From NCBI RefSeq assembly GCF_003254665.1, contig NZ_QHGY01000001.1:186001-250000 (forward strand): a stretch of 64,000 bases of DNA, given 5' to 3'. Both the position numbers and the translations under genes were made by a program. Positions 24,813 through 34,539 of the stretch are shown piece by piece. Under the pieces are notes generated by a model. That model made no database searches, was not told the DNA's origin, and saw only the letters and a program-made list of their open reading frames with translations. This DNA is from Billgrantia lactosivorans. GTDB lineage: Bacteria > Pseudomonadota > Gammaproteobacteria > Pseudomonadales > Halomonadaceae. Each line of letters opens with the position of its first letter. Within the stretch, counting starts at the first letter, position 1.

Positions 24813-25056
24813 GGCGTTGTCTCCCTCGTGAGGATCCGTTGTTGTGTGGTGCGGAACGCAGTGGGTGGCACTGCTTCCGGTGGGGCGGCCATTGCTTGTG
24901 GCGAGGGCGCGTCCCTATCATCTAGGTTAGAGCATTTGGACCGACCGCTGGAATCCCGCTTGCGGGTCATGTGCGTTGATGGCGGAGCGCTATCCAGGCT
25001 TGACGCAAGCGGCCAGACTGAGGAAGCGTGGGAGCCGACGAAGCGAGGAGGGAAGC

Positions 25057-25329
25057 ATGAACAAGCGCTGCGTGAAGGCCCTGGTGGCCGGCAAGGTCCA
25101 GGGCGTCTGGTATCGCCGGGCGGTTCAGGAACAGGCGCTGCAGCACGGCCTGACCGGCCACGCCAGGAACCTGGCCGACGGCCAGGTGGAAGTCCTGCTG
25201 TGCGGCGACGGCGAGGCGGTCAACCAGGTGGCCTCATGGCTGTGGCAGGGGCCGCCCGACGCCCGGGTCACCCACGTCGAGCTGGAGTCGATCGAGTGCC
25301 GCGACCCGGACTGTTTCGTCTGTCTGTAA
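25057..25329 (+). CDS. acyP: Acylphosphatase
   Basis: This 90-residue enzyme hydrolyses acyl phosphates. It has the signature AGKVQGVWYRRAV with catalytic Arg20 and GLTGHARNLADGQVEVL with Asn38. A strong GAGGAGG site precedes the ATG; in-frame upstream codons to 24976 lack one. The 12 bp between its stop and the convergent nucleoside hydrolase leave no room for a terminator. Confidence 0.93.
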   Translation: MNKRCVKALVAGKVQGVWYRRAVQEQALQHGLTGHARNLADGQVEVLLCGDGEAVNQVASWLWQGPPDARVTHVELESIECRDPDCFVCL

Positions 25330-25341
25330 TGCCGAAGCCCC

Positions 25342-26283
25342 TTAGCTCAGGGTGTCGGCTATCCACTCCACCACGGCCTCGCCATCCACTTCGAGGCACA
25401 CTTCCGCCAGCGGCGTCTGCGACCAGCGCTCCTGGATGAAGCCGCGGCCCTCGGGGGCGAAGAGGGTCTGGCCTTCGGCCAAGCCGTCGGTGACCACGGC
25501 CAGGTGGCCCGGTGCCGTGGTGAACAGCTCCGGGCGCAGCAGCCAGGCCAGTGCGCAGCTGTCGTGAGGGCAGCAGCCATCGATGCCGAGGAATTCACGG
25601 TAGAAGTCGCGGTAGAAGGCGTAGCTGCCGGCCAGCACCCTCCCGAGTTCGCCCTGTCCCGCCTCGATGCGCTGCATGTGGGCCTGGCTCAGCACGCAGC
25701 GGTGGGTGACGTCGAGCCCGACCAGGGTCAGCGGCCAGCCGGCGGTGAGCACGCGCTGGGCGGCATGCGGGTCGTTGAACATGTTGGCTTCCGCCACCGG
25801 CGTGACGTTGCCGCCCTCGCGGATCGAGCCGCCCATGATCACCACGCGCCTGACCTTTCCGGTCAGTGCCGGGTCGAGTTGCAGGGCGGCGGCCAGGTTG
25901 CCCACCGGCCCCACCGCGACCAGGGTGACCTCGCCGGGGCGTGCATTGACCGTGTCGACGATGAACTGCGCGGCGCTGCGCGGGTCCTTCTTGCCCTTCA
26001 CCTCGGGCAGCTCGATGTTGCCCAGGCCGTTGGCGCCGTGGATATGGGCCGGCGCCGGATGGCGCGGCTTGACCAGAGGGCCGGCGGAACCCTGGGCGAC
26101 GGGGATGTCGCGGCCGGCCAGCTCGCTCAGCAGCAGGGCGTTGTGAGTGGCGGTCTCGATGTCGACGTTGCCGTAGGTGGTGGTCAGGCCGAGCAGCTCG
26201 ATCTCGGGATGGCGCAGGGCGATGGCGATGGCCTGGGCGTCGTCGACGCCGGGGTCGGTATCGAAGATGATCGGATGCGACAC
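25342..26283 (-). CDS. Nucleoside hydrolase (IunH/Rih family)
   Basis: This 313-residue enzyme has the Ca2+-binding N-terminal signature FDTDPGVDDAQAI typical of inosine-uridine nucleoside hydrolases. MGGSIREGGNVTPVAEANMFNDP and HDSCALAWLL complete the active site. It splits ribonucleosides to base and ribose. It is the last gene of a three-gene operon, 18 bp after ribokinase, which would phosphorylate the released ribose. The base preference (purine or pyrimidine) is not evident. Confidence 0.93.
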   Translation of the reverse strand: MSHPIIFDTDPGVDDAQAIAIALRHPEIELLGLTTTYGNVDIETATHNALLLSELAGRDIPVAQGSAGPLVKPRHPAPAHIHGANGLGNIELPEVKGKKDPRSAAQFIVDTVNARPGEVTLVAVGPVGNLAAALQLDPALTGKVRRVVIMGGSIREGGNVTPVAEANMFNDPHAAQRVLTAGWPLTLVGLDVTHRCVLSQAHMQRIEAGQGELGRVLAGSYAFYRDFYREFLGIDGCCPHDSCALAWLLRPELFTTAPGHLAVVTDGLAEGQTLFAPEGRGFIQERWSQTPLAEVCLEVDGEAVVEWIADTLS

Positions 26284-26301
26284 GTTGCCTCCTTGTGGGT
26301 G

Positions 26302-27207
26302 TCAGGCGTTCGAGGGGCTGGCGAGGAACCGCTCGACCTCGTCGCGCGGCGGGATGCTGTCGGCGGCGCCGGGACGCTGTACGCCCAGTGCCGCGGCATG
26401 GGCGGCGAGCGCCAGGCAGTCGCGGATGCTGCGCCGCTCCTGCATGGCAGCCAGGAAATAGCCGATGAAGGTGTCGCCGGCGCCGGTGGTGTCCACCGCT
26501 TCGACCGGCAGGGCAGGCTGGAAATGACGTTCTTCGCCCGACTGGTACCAGGCGCCTTCGCGGCCCAGGGTCAGTACCGTTGCGGTGCGCGGCAGCCGCG
26601 CGTGCAGGCCCTCGAGCAGCACCTGGGCATCGCTCTCCTCGGGCAGGCCGGTAAGCCAGGCGGCCTCGCCGCGGTTGACGAACAGCAGCGTGCAGGCATC
26701 GAGCGGCAGTTCGAGCACCGTGTCGCTCATCGGGGCGGGATTGAAGGCGATGGCGAGGCCATGGCGGTGCGCGCACTCGAGCAGCTCGGGCAGGGCGTTG
26801 CACTCGTTCTGCACCAGCAGCCAGGCGCCGGGTCGGGCCGCGTCGCACAGGGCGTCGCGGTGGCGGCGGGTGAAGCCGTGATTGGCGCCGGGGTACAGGA
26901 TGATGGCGTTCTCGCCGTGATCGTCGACCTGGATGATGGCGTGCCCGCTGGCCTCGTCGACCAGTTCGACATGGCTGACGTCGACCCCGGCGCGGGCCAG
27001 CCGGTCACGCGCCCAGGCGTCCTGCCGGCCCAGTCGCCCCCAGTGGCAGACCTGGCCGCCTGCCAGCGCCATGGCCAGCGACTGGTTGGCCCCCTTGCCG
27101 CCTAGCCCGACCCCATAGCTGCGGCTGGCCAGGGTCTCGCCGGGGTGTACCAGGTGAGGCACGCGATAGAAGTGGTCGAGGTTGATCGAGCCGAGGTTGT
27201 GCAGCAT
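26302..27207 (-). CDS. rbsK: Ribokinase (PfkB family)
   Basis: This 301-residue sugar kinase has the PfkB motif with catalytic Asp in DTTGAGDTFIGYFLAAM, and a glycine-rich N-terminal GGKGANQSLAMALAGG that fits ribokinase. It phosphorylates ribose, coupling the nucleoside hydrolase downstream to the pentose phosphate pathway. The start ending at 27207 was chosen because it is 2 bp from the stop of the upstream gene; GGAG lies inside that gene's end. Six residues could be added with an earlier ATG. Confidence 0.92.
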   Translation of the reverse strand: MLHNLGSINLDHFYRVPHLVHPGETLASRSYGVGLGGKGANQSLAMALAGGQVCHWGRLGRQDAWARDRLARAGVDVSHVELVDEASGHAIIQVDDHGENAIILYPGANHGFTRRHRDALCDAARPGAWLLVQNECNALPELLECAHRHGLAIAFNPAPMSDTVLELPLDACTLLFVNRGEAAWLTGLPEESDAQVLLEGLHARLPRTATVLTLGREGAWYQSGEERHFQPALPVEAVDTTGAGDTFIGYFLAAMQERRSIRDCLALAAHAAALGVQRPGAADSIPPRDEVERFLASPSNA

Positions 27208-27209
27208 GG

Positions 27210-28157
27210 TCAGGCTCCGCTCCACTGGGCCTGCCAGCGACGCAGATTGTCGGCCGTGAGCGCCACGATGCGCTGCCGCGCCTCGGGGGTGATCCAGGCG
27301 TTGTGCGGGGTGACGATCAGGTTGAGCGGCTCGCCGAGGGCATCGAGCAGCGGATGGCCGCCGCGCGGCGGCTCGGTCGGCAGCACGTCGACACCGAGGC
27401 CGCCGAGCCGGCCCTCCCGCAGCGCCGCCAGTGCCGCCTCCTCGTCGATGATCCCGCCCCGGGCGCAGTTGACCAGCAGGGCGCCGGGCTTGAACGTGGC
27501 GAGCCGTTCGGCATCGATCAGGTGGCGGGTGTCGTCGGTGAGCGGGCAGTGCAGGCTGACGACATCCGCCGAAGAAGCCAGCTCGGCGAGGCCGGGGCGC
27601 CGGTCATTGGCCTCGTTGCCGGGCCGCGCAGCGAAGCTCACGCGCATGCCGAAGGCCTCGGCCAGGGTGGCGACACGGCTGCCCAGCTCGCCCTGGCCGA
27701 CGATGACCAGGTGCTTGCCCTCGAGCTGCAGGGTGGCGTGATCCATCAGGCAGAAGAAGGGGCTCGCGTTCCAGCGGCCCGCCGCCACGTCGCGCTGGTA
27801 GAGCGGCAGGCGATTGGCCAGGGCCAGGATCAGCATCAGCGTATGCTGGGCGACACTGGCGGTGCCGTAGGCCGTGACGTTGCGTACCTCGATGCCGAGG
27901 CGCTCGGCGGTGGCCGTGTCGATGTTGTTGGTGCCGGTGGCCAGCACGCAGATCAGCCTGAGCCCCGGCAGCGCCTCGAGGGTGGCGCCGTCGAGCACCA
28001 CCTTGTTGACGATGGCGACCTCGGCGCCGGCCAGGCGCTCGCGGCTCTGCTCGGTGGTGCTGGTGCGATGAACCTCCAGTGTGTCGACCCGCTCGCGTAG
28101 CGGGGCAAGGTCGACGTCGGGGCCCAGACTGGCGGCGTCGAGTATCACGGCTTTCAT
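27210..28157 (-). CDS. D-2-hydroxyacid dehydrogenase (glycerate dehydrogenase-like)
   Basis: This 315-residue protein has the family architecture: a split substrate domain and a Rossmann domain with VIVGQGELGSRVATLAEAFG. Catalytic Arg lies in NCARGGIIDE, Glu in DVLPTEPP and His in VTPHNAW. It looks most like NAD(P)-dependent glycerate/hydroxypyruvate reductases. It is the first gene of an operon with ribokinase and nucleoside hydrolase, so it may process a product of nucleoside or pentose breakdown, but the link is not obvious. Confidence 0.85.
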   Translation of the reverse strand: MKAVILDAASLGPDVDLAPLRERVDTLEVHRTSTTEQSRERLAGAEVAIVNKVVLDGATLEALPGLRLICVLATGTNNIDTATAERLGIEVRNVTAYGTASVAQHTLMLILALANRLPLYQRDVAAGRWNASPFFCLMDHATLQLEGKHLVIVGQGELGSRVATLAEAFGMRVSFAARPGNEANDRRPGLAELASSADVVSLHCPLTDDTRHLIDAERLATFKPGALLVNCARGGIIDEEAALAALREGRLGGLGVDVLPTEPPRGGHPLLDALGEPLNLIVTPHNAWITPEARQRIVALTADNLRRWQAQWSGA

Positions 28158-28183
28158 GCTGGTTTCCTTGTGTGGTTCGCCGC

Positions 28184-28221
28184 GGCAAGGCTGGGACAGG
28201 CCTTGCCAGGCACGTTATACT
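28184..28221 (+). promoter_or_regulatory. Promoter of fmdB-aspS with overlapping dyad
   Basis: GGGACA (28193-28198), a 17 bp spacer and TATACT (28216-28221) form a good sigma-70 promoter. An inverted repeat GGCAAGGC/GCCTTGCC (28184-28191 and 28200-28207) brackets the -35 and could be an operator or a hairpin. Confidence 0.55.
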
Positions 28222-28311
28222 ATCGGGCTTTCGCGGCAGGCTTGGAAAGTGCACCGCTCGACCCTATATCGCCGTTGGTTGCGCGCTGTCGAATCAGGAG
28301 TGAATTGAACC

Positions 28312-28584
28312 ATGCCCATCTATGAATATCAGTGCAAGGCCTGCGGCCATCGTCTGGAAAAGCTGCAGAAGCTCAGTGCCGCCCCCCTGACCGATTGCCC
28401 CGCCTGCGAAGCGCCCGAGCTCGGCCGCCTGGTCTCCGCCGCGGGCTTCCGTCTGGCCGGTGGCGGCTGGTACGAGACCGACTTCAAGTCCGGCGGCAAG
28501 AAGAACCTGGCCGGCGACTCGGCGAGCGGTGGCGGCGAAGGCAAGGAGAGCAAGGCGCCGGCGAAGGACGGCGCCGCGGCCTGA
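28312..28584 (+). CDS. FmdB-family zinc-ribbon protein
   Basis: This 90-residue protein starts MPIYEYQCKACGHRLEKLQK, the hallmark of the FmdB/YHS-like putative regulatory family. Four cysteines form a zinc ribbon (8, 11, 29, 32). The C-terminal third is a low-complexity Gly/Ser/Lys/Ala tail. It is 54 bp upstream of aspS, an adjacency I know from other gammaproteobacteria, and is probably co-transcribed with it. The molecular role is not known. Confidence 0.9.
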   Translation: MPIYEYQCKACGHRLEKLQKLSAAPLTDCPACEAPELGRLVSAAGFRLAGGGWYETDFKSGGKKNLAGDSASGGGEGKESKAPAKDGAAA

Positions 28585-28638
28585 TCGCGACCCATACCGA
28601 TTCTTTCACAGACAACGCTTAACGAAACAGGATACGAC

Positions 28639-30417
28639 ATGCGCAGCCATTATTGCGGCCAGCTCAACGAGACCCTGGTGGACCAGACGGTCACCCTGTG
28701 CGGCTGGGTTCACCGTCGCCGTGACCACGGGGGCGTGATCTTCCTCGACATGCGCGATCGCGACGGCATCGCCCAGGTCGTGGTCGACCCCGATACCGCC
28801 GAGGCCTTCGCCACCGCCGACCGCGCCCGCAGCGAGTTCGTGCTGCGCATCTCCGGCCGCGTGCGCCTGCGCCCCGAGGGCACCCAGAACCCCAAGATGC
28901 CCACCGGGATGATCGAGGTGCTGGCCAAGCACGTCGAAGTGCTGAACACGGCGGCCACGCCGCCGTTCCAGCTCGACGAGCACGGCAAGGTCGGCGAGGA
29001 GGTGCGCCTCAAGCACCGCTACATCGACCTGCGCCGCCCCGAGATGATCGAGAAGCTGCGCCTGCGCTCGCGCATCTCGCATCACGTGCGTGCCTTCCTC
29101 GAGGGGCAGGGCTTCCTCGACATCGAGACGCCGATCCTGACCCGGGCCACGCCCGAGGGCGCGCGCGACTACCTGGTGCCGAGCCGCACCCATCCGGGCA
29201 GCTTCTTCGCCCTGCCGCAGTCGCCGCAGCTGTTCAAGCAGCTGCTGATGGTGGCCGGCTTCGACCGCTACTACCAGATCGCCAAGTGCTTCCGCGACGA
29301 GGACCTGCGCGCCGACCGCCAGCCCGAGTTCACCCAGATCGACATCGAGGCCTCCTTCGTCGAGGAGCAGGACATCATGGGCGTCACCGAGTCCATGATC
29401 CGCGAGCTGTTCCAGGACGTGCTCGACGTCGAGCTGCCCGAGTTCCCGCGCATGAGCTGGGCCGAGGCCATGGACCGCTACGGCTCCGACAAGCCCGACC
29501 TGCGCATCCCGTTGATGCTGGTCGATGTCGACGACCTGATGAAGCAGGTCGACTTCCAGGTCTTCTCCGGCCCGGCCAACGCCGCCGATGGCCGCGTGGC
29601 GGCGCTCAAGGTGCCGGGCGGGGCCAGCATGTCGCGCAAGGTGATCGACGACTACACCAAGTTCGTCGGCATCTACGGCGCCAAGGGCCTGGCCTGGATC
29701 AAGGTCAACGAGCGCGCCAAGGGTCTCGAGGGCCTGCAGTCGCCGATCGTCAAGTTCATGGAGAACGTGATCGAGGAACTGCTCGACCGCATCGGTGCCG
29801 AGGATGGCGACATCGTCTTCTTCGGCGCCGACAAGGCCAAGGTGGTCAACGAGGCGCTGGGGGCGCTGCGCGTCAAGCTGGGCGAGGATCTCAACCTCTA
29901 TACCCGCGACTGGGCGCCGCTGTGGGTGGTCGACTTCCCGATGTTCGAGACCGACGACAGCGGCCGCCTGAGCCCGCTGCATCACCCCTTCACCTCGCCC
30001 TCGTGCAGCCCCGAGGCGCTCAAGGCCGACCCGGCCGCGGCGCTCTCGCGCGCCTACGACATGGTGCTCAACGGTACCGAGCTGGGCGGCGGCTCGATCC
30101 GTATCCACGACCAGCAGATGCAGAGTACCGTGTTCGAGATCCTCGGCATCGGCGAGCAGGAGGCCCGCGAGAAGTTCGGCTTCCTGCTCGACGCCCTGCA
30201 CTACGGCGCGCCGCCCCATGGCGGGCTGGCCTTCGGCCTCGACCGCCTGGTGATGCTGATGGCCGGCGCGCGCACCATTCGCGAGGTGATCGCCTTCCCC
30301 AAGACCCAGAGCGCGGCCTGCCTGATGACCGATGCCCCGGGCGAGGTGAGCGGCGATCAACTGCGCGAGCTCAACATCCGCCTGCGCCAGAAGGCCAAGG
30401 TGGAAGGTCAGGAGTGA
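28639..30417 (+). CDS. aspS: Aspartyl-tRNA synthetase
   Basis: This 592-residue class II synthetase of the bacterial type has an N-terminal OB-fold anticodon-binding domain ([23 protein letters not shown]) and motif 2 ([18 protein letters not shown]). The bacterial GAD insertion lies about residues 280-420, and motif 3 is [15 protein letters not shown]. It charges tRNA-Asp, or tRNA-Asp and tRNA-Asn in non-discriminating versions; which one is not decided here. A strong hairpin terminator follows 24 bp after the stop. Confidence 0.98.
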   Translation: MRSHYCGQLNETLVDQTVTLCGWVHRRRDHGGVIFLDMRDRDGIAQVVVDPDTAEAFATADRARSEFVLRISGRVRLRPEGTQNPKMPTGMIEVLAKHVEVLNTAATPPFQLDEHGKVGEEVRLKHRYIDLRRPEMIEKLRLRSRISHHVRAFLEGQGFLDIETPILTRATPEGARDYLVPSRTHPGSFFALPQSPQLFKQLLMVAGFDRYYQIAKCFRDEDLRADRQPEFTQIDIEASFVEEQDIMGVTESMIRELFQDVLDVELPEFPRMSWAEAMDRYGSDKPDLRIPLMLVDVDDLMKQVDFQVFSGPANAADGRVAALKVPGGASMSRKVIDDYTKFVGIYGAKGLAWIKVNERAKGLEGLQSPIVKFMENVIEELLDRIGAEDGDIVFFGADKAKVVNEALGALRVKLGEDLNLYTRDWAPLWVVDFPMFETDDSGRLSPLHHPFTSPSCSPEALKADPAAALSRAYDMVLNGTELGGGSIRIHDQQMQSTVFEILGIGEQEAREKFGFLLDALHYGAPPHGGLAFGLDRLVMLMAGARTIREVIAFPKTQSAACLMTDAPGEVSGDQLRELNIRLRQKAKVEGQE

Positions 30418-30441
30418 GGCACTCGCTCTCGTGTTGCCGCC

Positions 30442-30465
30442 CCGGCGCCCAGCGGGCGCCGGTTT
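30442..30465 (+). terminator. Intrinsic terminator after aspS
   Basis: CCGGCGCCC and GGGCGCCGG form a perfect 9-bp stem with loop AGC, followed by TTT. It separates fmdB-aspS from ruvC. A second GC-rich dyad (30500-30507 with 30517-30524) sits just before the ruvC start. Confidence 0.65.
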
Positions 30466-30532
30466 CCCGACCTGGCCCACGAGGCCGAATGTTGATGAGC
30501 CCGGCCGCGCAAGCCTCGGCCGGGGCCGTGCC

Positions 30533-31072
30533 GTGCTGATTCTCGGTATCGACCCGGGCTCGCGTACCACCGGCTACGGCGTGCTCGACGTCAGTTCGCC
30601 AACGCCGCGCTACGTGGCCAGTGGCTGCCTCCGCCTGCACGACGTCGCGCTGCCCCAGCGCCTGGCGCGCATCTACGCCGGCATTGCCGAGCTGATCGCC
30701 CAGCATCGCCCCGGCGAGCTCGCCATCGAGCAGGTGTTCATGTCGAAGAATCCCGACTCGGCGCTCAAGCTGGGCCAGGCACGCGGCGCGGCCATCGTCT
30801 GCGCCGCCAACCACGGGTTGGCGGTGAACGAGTACGGGCCGCGCCAGATCAAGCAGGCGGTGACCGGCCGCGGCGCGGCGACCAAGGCCCAGGTGCAGCA
30901 CATGGTGGTCGCGGTCCTGGGGCTCGACGGCACCCCCCAGGCCGATGCCGCGGATGCCCTGGCCATCGCGCTGACCCATGCCCACGCCAGGCTCGGCCTG
31001 CTCAACCAGGGCAGCTTCGGGGGGCATCGCACGCGTCGCCGGGGTGGCTCGTGGCGCGATTTTCAGCCCTGA
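30533..31072 (+). CDS. ruvC: Holliday junction endonuclease RuvC
   Basis: This 179-residue resolvase starts at GTG, giving [16 protein letters not shown] with the catalytic Asp at position 7 as in known Ruv[21 protein letters not shown] carries the second acidic residue, and [14 protein letters not shown] the last pair. The ribosome-binding site is poor, so the start rests mainly on protein alignment. It cuts the junctions moved by RuvAB. ruvA lies 136 bp downstream behind its own candidate promoter. Confidence 0.95.
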   Translation: MLILGIDPGSRTTGYGVLDVSSPTPRYVASGCLRLHDVALPQRLARIYAGIAELIAQHRPGELAIEQVFMSKNPDSALKLGQARGAAIVCAANHGLAVNEYGPRQIKQAVTGRGAATKAQVQHMVVAVLGLDGTPQADAADALAIALTHAHARLGLLNQGSFGGHRTRRRGGSWRDFQP

Positions 31073-31127
31073 GCGACGGCCGTTCGACAGGGGCAGACCT
31101 ATTCTCGAACACCGTTTACAATGGGCT

Positions 31128-31156
31128 GGTCAGTCGCCGGAGCGACCAGTATAGTG
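31128..31156 (+). promoter_or_regulatory. Candidate promoter for ruvAB
   Basis: TGGTCA (31128-31133), 17 bp spacer, TATAGT (31151-31156). The -10 matches five of six. The -35 and the end of the spacer form a 6-bp dyad CTGGTC/GACCAG. I see no LexA box. Confidence 0.45.
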
Positions 31157-31208
31157 GCGCCAGGAAGGCCTCGGGCCTGGACCTCTTCGGATCGGGACAT
31201 CGAATTCC

Positions 31209-31823
31209 ATGATCGGACGCCTGCGTGGCACCCTGCTCGACAAGCAACCGCCCTGGCTGGTGGTGGACGTGGCCGGTGTCGGCTATGAACTCGAAGCGTC
31301 GATGACGACCCTGGTGGCGTTACCCGGGGTGGGGGAAAGCGTTTCCCTGTTTACGCACCTCACCGTGCGCGAGGACGCCCACCTGCTGTTCGGCTTTGCT
31401 CGCGAGCAGGAACGGGCGCTGTTCCGAGCGCTGATACGGGTCAACGGCGTCGGCCCCAAGCTGGCCCTGGCCATCTTGTCGGGCATGGACGAGACGGCCT
31501 TTATCCGCTGCGTGATGGAGGACGACGCCAAGGCATTGACGCGGCTACCCGGGGTGGGCAAGAAGACCGCCGAGCGCTTGATCGTCGAGATGCGCGACCG
31601 CTTCCCCCACTGGGAACACCCGGGAGCGACCGACCTCGCCGGCGCCAGGCTGCCACCCGCCACGGGGCAGCAGCGTCAGGACCCGCTGGCCGACGCCGAG
31701 GCCGCGCTGGTCAGCCTGGGCTACAAGCCCACCGAGGCGGCCAAGATGCTCACCGGGCTCGAAGAGGGGTTGTCGACCGAGGCCATGATCAAGGCGGCGC
31801 TGACCCGGCGCATGGCCGGCTAG
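31209..31823 (+). CDS. ruvA: Holliday junction branch-migration protein RuvA
   Basis: This 204-residue protein opens [21 protein letters not shown] and contains [16 protein letters not shown] and [19 protein letters not shown], the paired helix-hairpin-helix motifs that bind the Holliday junction. The flexible linker and small C-terminal domain III (about 155-204), which contacts RuvB, follow. It forms the tetramer that loads the RuvB motor. ruvB begins about 90 bp downstream. Confidence 0.97.
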   Translation: MIGRLRGTLLDKQPPWLVVDVAGVGYELEASMTTLVALPGVGESVSLFTHLTVREDAHLLFGFAREQERALFRALIRVNGVGPKLALAILSGMDETAFIRCVMEDDAKALTRLPGVGKKTAERLIVEMRDRFPHWEHPGATDLAGARLPPATGQQRQDPLADAEAALVSLGYKPTEAAKMLTGLEEGLSTEAMIKAALTRRMAG

Positions 31824-31915
31824 GGCGAGATTCGACGCATGCTGCGCCACCACGATTCCAGGAGTCGTCCGAACGGTGACAGAAGGCATTCTCATGAGCG
31901 CCATGGGTGTTCGAC

Positions 31916-32949
<1,034 letters not shown>

Positions 32950-32953
<4 letters not shown>

Positions 32954-33372
32954 GCGACTTCCGCCTGCCGCTGAGGGTCTACATCGAGGATACCGATGCC
33001 GGTGGCATCGTCTACTACGTCAACTATCTCAAGTACATGGAGCGGGCGCGCAGCGAGTGGCTGCGCCATCACGGCTTCACCCAGCGCGACCTGCTCGACG
33101 CCGGCATCCAGCTGGTGGTGCATCGGCTGGAGTGCCGCTATGCCAAGCCCGCCCGGCTCGACGAGGAGCTCGCGGTCACCGCGGTCGTCGAATCGAGCGG
33201 ACGCTGCCGCCTGAGATTTGCCCAGGCCGTGCAGCGTGGCGGGGAACCCTTGTGCGAGGCGCGGGTCGACATCGCCTGTGTGGATGCCGCGCGTCTCAAA
33301 CCCATACCTTGGCCGCCGGCGCTGGCCGCGGTTCTCAACGGTCAACTGCAAGATCAGCGAGGAAGCCTGTGA
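32950..33372 (+). CDS. ybgC: Tol-Pal acyl-CoA thioesterase YbgC
   Basis: This 140-residue hotdog-fold thioesterase has the YbgC signature [24 protein letters not shown]. The catalytic Asp16 is kept, while the residue matching E. coli His25 is Tyr. It starts at GTG overlapping ruvB and ends overlapping the GTG of tolQ, so translation is coupled through this part of the operon. YbgC is the usual first gene of tol-pal operons and acts on acyl-CoA or acyl-ACP at the inner membrane. Confidence 0.94.
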
Positions 33373-34058
33373 ACGACTCCATGTCAATACCGCACCTGAT
33401 CATGAGCGCCAGCACCGTGGTGCAGCTGGTCATGCTGATCCTGGTGATAGGCTCGATTCTCTCCTGGGTGGTGATTTTCCAGCGCACCTTCGTGCTGCGT
33501 CGCGCGCGCCGGGCCCACCAGTCCTTCGAAGAGCGATTCTGGTCGGGGGTCGACCTCAACGAACTCTACCGCGAGACACCCTCGGAGCAGGAGACCCAGG
33601 GCGCCGAGCATGTCTTCCGCGCCGGGTTTCGCGAGTTCAACCGCCTGATGGCCAAGACCAAGAGCGCCGATGCCATTCTCGACGGCGTCCAACGCAGCAT
33701 GCGCGTGGCTTGGTCTCGCGAGGAGGAGCGCCTGACCCTGCACCTGGTGTTCCTGGCCACGGTGGCCTCGGCGAGCCCCTACATCGGCCTGTTCGGCACC
33801 GTGTGGGGCATCATGGGCTCGTTCCAGTCGCTCTCCATGGCGCAGCAGGCCACGCTGGCCACCGTCGCGCCATGGATCGCCGAGGCGCTCATCGCTACCG
33901 CCATGGGCCTGTTCGCCGCCATCCCGGCGGTCATCTTCTACAACCGCCTGTCTTCCGAAACCGATCGCATGCTGGGCAAGTACGAGGACTTCGCCGAGGA
34001 GTTCCACTCCATCCTGCATCGCAACCTGCAGGGTCGCAGCGAAGCCGGTGCTGCCTGA
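33369..34058 (+). CDS. tolQ: Tol-Pal system proton channel TolQ
   Basis: This 229-residue inner-membrane protein of the MotA/TolQ/ExbB family has three membrane helices: near residues 10-34, and the pair around 130-150 and 165-190. ASPYIGLFGTVWGIMGSFQ and the LATVAPWIAEALIATAMGLFAAIPAV helix are canonical. With TolR it harvests proton motive force to energise TolA. It starts at GTG (GGAAG upstream) overlapping the ybgC stop. Confidence 0.96.
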   Translation: MNDSMSIPHLIMSASTVVQLVMLILVIGSILSWVVIFQRTFVLRRARRAHQSFEERFWSGVDLNELYRETPSEQETQGAEHVFRAGFREFNRLMAKTKSADAILDGVQRSMRVAWSREEERLTLHLVFLATVASASPYIGLFGTVWGIMGSFQSLSMAQQATLATVAPWIAEALIATAMGLFAAIPAVIFYNRLSSETDRMLGKYEDFAEEFHSILHRNLQGRSEAGAA

Positions 34059-34070
34059 GGGAGACGCGAC

Positions 34071-34508
34071 ATGCATGGACCGTTCAACCGCGGCGGACGC
34101 CGCAAGCCGATGGGCGAGATCAACGTCGTTCCCTTCATCGACGTGATGCTCGTGCTGCTGGTGATCTTCATGATCACGGCACCGATGCTGACCCAGGGCG
34201 TGCAGGTCGAATTGCCGCAGGTCACTTCCGAGCCGATCGATGCGGAAGAGGACCGTGACCCCATCATCGTCTCGGTCGACCGTGAAGGAGACTACTACCT
34301 CTCGATCGGCGGCGAGGAGATGGACGTCGAGCTCGATGAGCTGGCGGATCGCGTGATCATCCTGCTTGACCGTCAGCCCGGCACGCCGGTCATGGTGCGT
34401 GGCGATCGCTACGTTCCCTATGGCGAGATCGTCACGCTGATGAGCACCCTGCAGGTGGCCGGCGTAGCCAATGTCGGGTTGATTTCCGAGCCGCCGCCGC
34501 GTGATTAG
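34071..34508 (+). CDS. tolR: Tol-Pal system protein TolR
   Basis: This 145-residue protein has MGEINVVPFIDVMLVLLVIFM, a single membrane helix carrying the proton-carrying Asp24. The periplasmic peptidoglycan-binding domain of the ExbD/TolR family follows. It pairs with TolQ as stator. It lies 12 bp after tolQ. Confidence 0.96.
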   Translation: MHGPFNRGGRRKPMGEINVVPFIDVMLVLLVIFMITAPMLTQGVQVELPQVTSEPIDAEEDRDPIIVSVDREGDYYLSIGGEEMDVELDELADRVIILLDRQPGTPVMVRGDRYVPYGEIVTLMSTLQVAGVANVGLISEPPPRD

Positions 34509-34539
34509 GAGCCCCTTGTTCAGAAAGGTAGGAGACGTG

